From Cryptomeria japonica (Eukaryota > Streptophyta > Pinopsida > Cupressales > Cupressaceae): a stretch of DNA of 64,000 nt. The stretch is taken from the NCBI RefSeq assembly GCF_030272615.1, contig NC_081413.1, positions 724,124,649 to 724,188,648 of the forward strand, written 5' to 3'. Numbering within the stretch: position 1 is the stretch's first letter; each line of letters opens with the position of its first letter. The position numbers were made by a program, and so were the translations under genes. The notes beneath the pieces are model-generated. The model saw only the letters and a program-made list of their open reading frames with translations. It had not been told where the DNA came from and ran no database searches. Below, piece after piece: positions 58,371 through 64,000 of this stretch.

Positions 58371-59684
58371 TAGGGTAAGTGCACCAAGATGGGGGACCAA
58401 AAAGATGCCAAATATGGTGTGCACCCTATTTGGCACATGCCAAATTTAAAGTTATACATAAAAAATAGCATTCTCATTCTCATTTTTGTTGTGCACCCAC
58501 TACAAGTCTCCATTTTATTGCTCCTCCAAATTGCTCTTGCGAAAAGAAGAAGCTATTTTTTGCCCTTGAAGTTGTGAAATATTCATCAAAATATCGTCAT
58601 GATGCTGAGGAACTCGAAGTGGTATGTATTTTTTATTTTTTAGTGTCAATTTTTTTATTAAATTGTAGATTGAACTAGCTTTTTTAATTAAAATTTATTT
58701 TAATTTCCAAGAATTGATATTTCACCCCAAAATGTTGAAAACCCTCAATCAAATCCTCACGAAGACTCTCCTAAAGAACAAGAACGGAAAATACCTCCTT
58801 CAATTCCCAGACATCCCCTAGGTACATAAGAAACATACTAGGGCAAATAATAAATAACAAACAATAGCTTAAGGAATTGATCACAAGGCTTAAAAATCTC
58901 GCTACAAGACTTGTGTGCTCTTTTTGCAAGCCCCTGAACCAATTAACCTTTACACCTTGGATGCAAGAGGTTCCCTATCCATTGTTGTTGCCATGAACGG
59001 ATAAAGAATCATTTTTGGGATAGGTGGTGGATGGTATTTGATTAGGCTCTAGGCAATAATTATGAGGTACCTCAATACTCTTTGAGGAAACTCTATTGTG
59101 ATTTTTTCCTTAACGAGATCCCAAACTATTAATTATGGGAGGTAAAATTTATTCTAAAACATGTGGAATGCATTCAAATGGACACTCCAACTAAATAGGA
59201 CCACACCACCTTTGATTGAAGGAAAGATCCATAAGCATAGTGAAGAGTAAGAAAATGTTTCATTCTTCCAAAGCTCCTTGATATTTAGGTATGCTCATAA
59301 TGTAGGAGAGACATTTTTGATTGAATGTTGGTTCCTCAAATGTGATATTTCTCAATTTAATAGGATATACTTGAGTTTTTTCTTATATATTATTGTCTAA
59401 ATGGAGAGGTAGGTTTACACATATTTTCAACCATGGGCATGGATGGTTGGGATTTGATCATAATATGCACGACTACAATGAATTTGCATGTGAGGAACAT
59501 ATGAGAAGAATGCAAGTAGAGGGAGGGGATTAAACCAAGTTGATGGAGGACTAGAATTAACTTTCCTTGTATGCAAACATAGGATGAACACATGTTGATG
59601 CTTGGGGAAGGGCAAGTGGAGGATAAAACTTAATTTCTAGTAGATCGTCAAGATATTCATAAATTTGAATGGAGAGTGGAGATA
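58371..59684. other. Unassigned sequence between LINE and repeat cluster
   Basis: Some stretches read like broken coding sequence (for example NHFWDRWWMVFD near 59010 and NYEVPQYSLRKLY near 59060 on the plus strand), but no family is recognised. Otherwise nothing is seen. Confidence 0.35.
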
Positions 59685-60010
59685 ATATATATATATATAT
59701 ATATATTCAAGTGGTGAGGTGGAAATCATTTAAGTTATTTTTAAATGATGTGAGAGTAGAACATGTATTAGCCTAAATAATACTTAAATGAGTGATTTAT
59801 TTAATTAATTAGTAGTGGAAGGTTAGTCTCAAATAATTAAATAAAATTTATTTAAGTAATTATTGGTGTAATAAGATAAGTTTTATTTTAATTAATTGAT
59901 GGAGAGGAATTAGTCTAGTTAATCAAATATAAAAAATTTAATTTAATCATATGATGAAAATTTATCTAATTAATTAATTAATTACAATGAAACGGTGATG
60001 ATTAGTTGAT
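59685..60010 (+). repeat. Direct repeat, copy A, with short TA run
   Basis: A (TA)n run (59686-59706) is followed by TCAAGTGGTGAGGTGGAAAT and about 300 bp rich in AATTAATTA. It aligns with 61130-61460 throughout (shared: GGAATTAGTCTAGTTAATCA, TTTTATTTTAATTAATTGAT). Confidence 0.85.
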
Positions 60011-60133
60011 GATAGTCTTAGCTAATGTGATGCTTCTTTGTATCCAACCTAAGCTATTACTTTCAATCTTTTTGGCTTGGAAGTGCCTCCTCCAAGTTGT
60101 TTTTTGAAGTACTTGATTATTGTCTTTGAAGAG

Positions 60134-60199
60134 GTACACACACACACACACATGTATATATCTATATATATGTGTGTGTGTATACATATATACATATAT

Positions 60200-60245
<46 letters not shown>

Positions 60246-60607
60246 GTATATATATATGTATGTGTATATATATATATATATGTATATATATGTATGTATA
60301 TACATATATATGTATGTATATACATACATATATATACATATGTATATATATGTATATGTATGTATATATATACATACATATATATGTATATGTATGTATA
60401 TATATACATATATATGTATATGTATGTATATGTATACATACATATGTATATATATGTATATGTATGTATATATATACATATATATATATACATACATACA
60501 TATACATATATATGTATATGTATGTATATATATACATACATATACATATATATACATACATACATATATATAGATGTATATATATACATGTATATATATA
60601 TATATAC

Positions 60608-60638
<31 letters not shown>

Positions 60639-61071
60639 CATATATATATACATATATATACATATATATACATGTATATATATACATATGTACATATATA
60701 TACATGTATATACATGTATATACATGTATATATATGTATATATATCTATATATATGTAATATTTATATATGTATATATATGTATATATGTATACATATAT
60801 ACATATATATATATACATATATATATACATATATATATATACATATGTATATATGTATATATGTATATATACATATATACATATATATATATATATGTAT
60901 ATATATATGTATATATATATATGTATATATATATATACATGTATATATATATGTATATATATATATACATGTATATATATATATACATATATATACATAT
61001 ACATATATATATACATATATATACATGTATATATACATATATATATATATGTATATATGTATATATACATG

Positions 61072-61106
<35 letters not shown>

Positions 61107-61131
61107 GTATATATATGTATATATATATATG
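60134..61131. repeat. 1-kb (TA/TATACA/CA) microsatellite
   Basis: Begins with (CA)n at about 60134-60150, then about 980 bp of TATATACATA, TATGTATA and TATATATA variants with no other sequence. It is essentially made of TA, TG and CA steps. Long open frames on both strands rich in Tyr, Ile and Met-Tyr are artefacts. The locus is likely length-polymorphic and hard to assemble. Confidence 0.97.
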
Positions 61132-61515
61132 TACAAGTGGTGAGGTGGAAATGCATTTTTATTTATTTTTACATGGGATGACTCTATGGAATGTGTATTA
61201 GCCTAATTAATTAAATGGGCAATTTATTTAATTAACTAGTAGTTGAAGGATAGTTTCAATTAATTTTAAAAAAATTATTTAAATAATTATTGATGTAATA
61301 TGATTAGTTTTATTTTAATTAATTGATGAAGAGGAATTAGTCTAGTTAATCAAATAAATAAAACTTAATTTGTTAATTATTTGATAAAAATTTATCTACT
61401 TAAATTATCAAATTAAGTAAATATTAAATATGATGAAATGATGATGATGCTTGATTAAAATGTTGGAACCAATTTTTAAATATCTACACTTATATAAGCA
61501 ACTTCAATAACACCT
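61132..61515 (+). repeat. Direct repeat, copy B
   Basis: Begins ACAAGTGGTGAGGTGGAAAT immediately after the microsatellite, and aligns with 59706-60010 with moderate divergence. Similarity ends at about 61460; then short unassigned sequence leads to the LINE 3' end. Confidence 0.85.
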
Positions 61516-61648
61516 TGTAAAATATTTTTTATTGATAATAAGGAGTTCAACAGAGGAGCCCAAAATAGCTCAGAACGAGTACATCAAAAAATGAGTCACC
61601 ACCGGAAATTACACTTTAGTACATATATGGAGAGAAAGTAAATATAAC

Positions 61649-61942
61649 TTAAAGAGGAGCATTCCAGAAATTGTCCACCCAGGCAGTCCAACCGAGAGGG
61701 CCTTCCATCCAGATTATACTTTTGTGAGCTTGCACCTGGGAGAGTAAAGCAATCTCGTCCATCCTCGTATTAGCACTCTTTCTGATTTCTTCCTTGAGTT
61801 TATTGCACGCACTTTCAAAAGCCCGTAGGTCTTCAAGGGTTCTTCGCCACATATAACCATTCTTTAGCTCATAGTAATAGAACGTAGCTTGTCCCGCCTT
61901 GAGAAACCTTTTCAACTTCTTCCTCTCCATAATCATAGAAAC
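61649..61942 (-). pseudogene. C-terminal tail of LINE ORF2 beyond an in-frame TAG
   Basis: The codons after the TAG (61943-61945) stay in the same frame and remain open for 97 codons (VSMIMERKKLKRFLKAGQAT ... VDNFWNAPL) to the stop ending at 61649. The composition resembles the rest of ORF2 and is charged and helical. A CAG-to-TAG change would explain the interruption. Alternatively the tail is untranslated and open by chance, which is less likely at this length. Confidence 0.6.
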
Positions 61943-64000
61943 CTAAACCTGCATGAAAATTTTAAAGTGTGTGAGTTTCCTGGAAAACTCCGTAAGAGCC
62001 CTTGGCTTACCTTGGTATTTCTCCTCATTCCTGCACTTCCAAAGCTGCCACAAAATATTAGAAGAAAGCATGTTCCAGAACATATTAGCATCTTTAGGAA
62101 TACCAGAAATATGACCAGTGATAATATCAAGAATACTAGCAGAAATCAGATAGAAAATTCCAAACATGCCCCATATTTCTTTGGCAAAGAGACAGTCAAA
62201 TAGAATATGCCTCCCAGTTTCGGGGAGTCTACACAATGAGCACAAATCAGAGTCAGAGTTGCAAAATTTAACGGGGAGCTTATCAAGTAAAACCAGCCAT
62301 TTAAAACAATTAATTTTTGGCTCAATAGGCGTCCTCCATAAGAGAGAGAACAGCTTGTTCCAAACTTTAACATCTAAAGAAGAGTACCAAACCTTGTTAA
62401 CATGATTAATGATATCATGAGACTGATTGAGAACAGCATAAATATCCTTGGCTTTGATTTTTGACAAGACCACACCATTCGGCCACCTGCAATGGAGATA
62501 TCTATGAGAGTCGACATGGCACATTGTAGGAATGTTTCTGACGGCCAATCGAATCATACTGTATGTCTTCTTTTGAGAATCAGGTATGTTAAACTTGTTT
62601 TTGATAGTCTCCCAGGATAGAAGGTGATCAGACTCAAAGAGATTAGCGAACAGCTTGATCCCTTTCATAGCCCAAGCCTTGGCAGAGCATCCTTGCGAAA
62701 GAGCAAGGGGCTTCCCATGAACAATAAGATTCCACCAAATAGACCTTTCACCATGCAGTTGGTCCTTATAATAACTGTCCTTATTAGATAAGTGTTTCTT
62801 AGCAATATCCCAAGCCTTCCAAATTGACTTAAACGCAGCCGAACCTTGAACAGTGACAGGAAAGTCACCAAGAAGAAGATCACCTAACGGGAGATTTTTC
62901 CAAAATTTAGCCTTCCTGGGGAACCCTCTCTCAATATTATGTCTAACAAGAACCTTCCAAGGGTTATTACCTTCCAAGGAGTGAAATATCCATTTAGAGG
63001 AGAGAGCGATACCCTGAATTCTGAGATCCTTTAGGCCAAGTCCCCCGAGAATCTTATCAACATGACACCAGGACCATTTAACAGAATGATGCTTCTTAAC
63101 ACCTTTGCCATCAGACCAAAGGAAAGTTCTAATAGCACTTTGAATTTCTTGAATTTGGTAGTTGCTAAACAACCAAGCAGACGAGTAATATATACTGTAT
63201 GATGATAATATTTTTTGGCAAACTTGGATCCTACCGGCTAGCGAAAGAGTTCTATTGTGCCATTTATTAAGCTTATTGAGGATCTTGTCCTTGATCCAAA
63301 GCCACATATTTTTGAGGGAGGGGTCCACAGAAAAGGGTATCCCCAGATATTTCACAATTTTACTAGGGCCGCCCCATAAAAAGCCAGAACTAGCAAACCA
63401 CTCAGGAGGAAACTCATCCCAACCAAGACATATTGACTTGGCATGGGATATACGAGCTCCCGAAGCAGAACAAAAGAGATCCAATTTACCTTTAAGAGCA
63501 TTGAAGTTATTCTCAGTAAGAATGAAGAAAAGAGCAGTGTCATCTGCAAACTGACAATTCAGGAGCTCATCATTATTAGGAAGGCAGATACCTCTTACAT
63601 TAGGGGAAACAGAAAAATCCCTGAGGATAAAAAATAAAGCTTCAGACGCAATGACAAATAACGTAGGGGCTAACGGACACCCCTGTCTGATAGACCTACT
63701 AAGGGGGAATGAGGGGGAGGGAATACCATTGACCTCAACAGTAGCACAGGCGTCCTTCAGGAGGGTTTGAACAGCAAGGCAAAAAAAAGGGGGGAATCCA
63801 AAGGCTTCCAACATCATTAAGACGAATTTCCATTCAATTCTATCATATGCCTTCTCAAAGTCAAGAAGCAGCATAGCAGCGTTCTGTTGGGAAGCCTTAG
63901 CCCAATCCATGGCTTCCCAACTGGTGATCAGATTTTCAAGAATATACCTGCCTTTAACGAAGCCGGTCTGTGAGGGATTAATAAATTTAGGCAGAATATC
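61943..64000 (-). CDS. LINE ORF2: reverse transcriptase and zinc-binding domain (partial)
   Basis: An uninterrupted frame of 685 codons, open at the window edge; the endonuclease would lie beyond. It makes the cDNA copy at the nicked target (target-primed reverse transcription). From the edge inwards: FVKGRYILENLITSWEAMDW (residues 14-33), LLLDFEKAYDRIEW, SIRQGCPLAPTLFVIASEAL (about 103-122), the catalytic FADDTALF (151-158), and KYLGIPF. Post-RT sequence includes FLWSDGKGVKKHHSVKW and GGLGLKDLRIQGIALSSKW. A zf-RVT domain follows with LCSLCRLPETGRHILFDC. FADD in place of YADD is normal for plant L1 elements. A TAG at 61943-61945 ends the frame, but the same frame continues to 61649, so the true C-terminus is probably further on. 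Confidence 0.88.
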   Translation of the reverse strand, partial: DILPKFINPSQTGFVKGRYILENLITSWEAMDWAKASQQNAAMLLLDFEKAYDRIEWKFVLMMLEAFGFPPFFCLAVQTLLKDACATVEVNGIPSPSFPLSRSIRQGCPLAPTLFVIASEALFFILRDFSVSPNVRGICLPNNDELLNCQFADDTALFFILTENNFNALKGKLDLFCSASGARISHAKSICLGWDEFPPEWFASSGFLWGGPSKIVKYLGIPFSVDPSLKNMWLWIKDKILNKLNKWHNRTLSLAGRIQVCQKILSSYSIYYSSAWLFSNYQIQEIQSAIRTFLWSDGKGVKKHHSVKWSWCHVDKILGGLGLKDLRIQGIALSSKWIFHSLEGNNPWKVLVRHNIERGFPRKAKFWKNLPLGDLLLGDFPVTVQGSAAFKSIWKAWDIAKKHLSNKDSYYKDQLHGERSIWWNLIVHGKPLALSQGCSAKAWAMKGIKLFANLFESDHLLSWETIKNKFNIPDSQKKTYSMIRLAVRNIPTMCHVDSHRYLHCRWPNGVVLSKIKAKDIYAVLNQSHDIINHVNKVWYSSLDVKVWNKLFSLLWRTPIEPKINCFKWLVLLDKLPVKFCNSDSDLCSLCRLPETGRHILFDCLFAKEIWGMFGIFYLISASILDIITGHISGIPKDANMFWNMLSSNILWQLWKCRNEEKYQGKPRALTEFSRKLTHFKIFMQV

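Larger units (their letters stand above)
61516..64000 (-). mobile_element. Young L1-type LINE, 3' part, truncated by the window edge
   Basis: Minus-strand element whose ORF2 runs in from beyond 64000. Its 3' untranslated region (61648-61516) ends with ATCAATAAAAAATATTTT, which holds an AATAAA signal, but no long A-tail follows. The start and target duplication lie outside the window. It is the youngest transposon seen here: one stop codon in about 780 codons. Confidence 0.85.

Noticed and set aside
60002-61201. Open frames of 90-374 codons on both strands rich in Tyr, Ile, Met and His
   Set aside because: They are translations of the TA/CA microsatellite; all frames are open because TATACA-type repeats avoid stops.

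Overview
The window reads as a repeat-dominated stretch of a large plant nuclear genome. It is AT-rich, low in CpG and gene-poor, and is filled with old, C-to-T decayed LTR retrotransposons plus LINEs, a SINE and a CACTA transposon relic. One apparently functional cellular gene is seen: a DUF688-family gene on the minus strand at about 49.75-51.6 kb. DUF688 is a land-plant family. A conifer or other gymnosperm is my best guess from the gene density and decay, but it is an inference; no species-specific marker is visible.

Layout. From 0.4 to 15.6 kb lies a three-component nest. A decayed Ty1/copia element (416-15612) is interrupted in its 5' LTR by a fold-back (palindromic) LTR element (581-3814, target duplication CACCT). 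It is interrupted again in its leader by a 7.3-kb pol-less LTR element (4379-11659, target duplication TTTTG) that carries a coiled-coil/zinc-knuckle gag-like ORF and a second long ORF of unknown function. From 16 to 31 kb come a minus-strand solo LTR (16247-17998), a decayed gag-like retrosequence with an A-tail (18.1-19.75 kb), a minus-strand Ty3/gypsy 3' end with three zinc knuckles (23.6-26.0 kb) and a CACTA transposase relic with introns (29.45-30.5 kb). From 31.3 to 34.5 kb there is a dense cluster of local tandem duplications and one CpG-rich repeat. From 35.2 to 43 kb come a solo LTR with perfect target duplications (35177-36388), a gypsy gag relic, and a second pol-less element (from 38094) whose copia Gag-protease reading frame runs straight into a coiled-coil and zinc-knuckle array. 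From 44 to 46.5 kb lies a decayed minus-strand L1-type LINE holding a copia LTR. From 48.2 to 49.2 kb a tandem array of about 190-bp units is interrupted by a 318-bp TRIM element. After the DUF688 gene come a SINE, a second decayed LINE (55.85-58.4 kb), a 1-kb TA/CA microsatellite flanked by direct repeats (59.7-61.5 kb), and the 3' part of a nearly intact LINE that runs off the right edge.

How it fits together. Almost everything except the DUF688 gene is selfish DNA, and the interactions are between elements. The pol-less elements keep primer-binding sites, polypurine tracts and gag-like proteins but must borrow reverse transcriptase and integrase. The three LINEs share orientation and family but differ strongly in age. 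Most broken frames are interrupted at codons one C-to-T change away from Gln or Arg, as expected of long-methylated repeats. All family names rest on motif recognition by eye; no database search was run.
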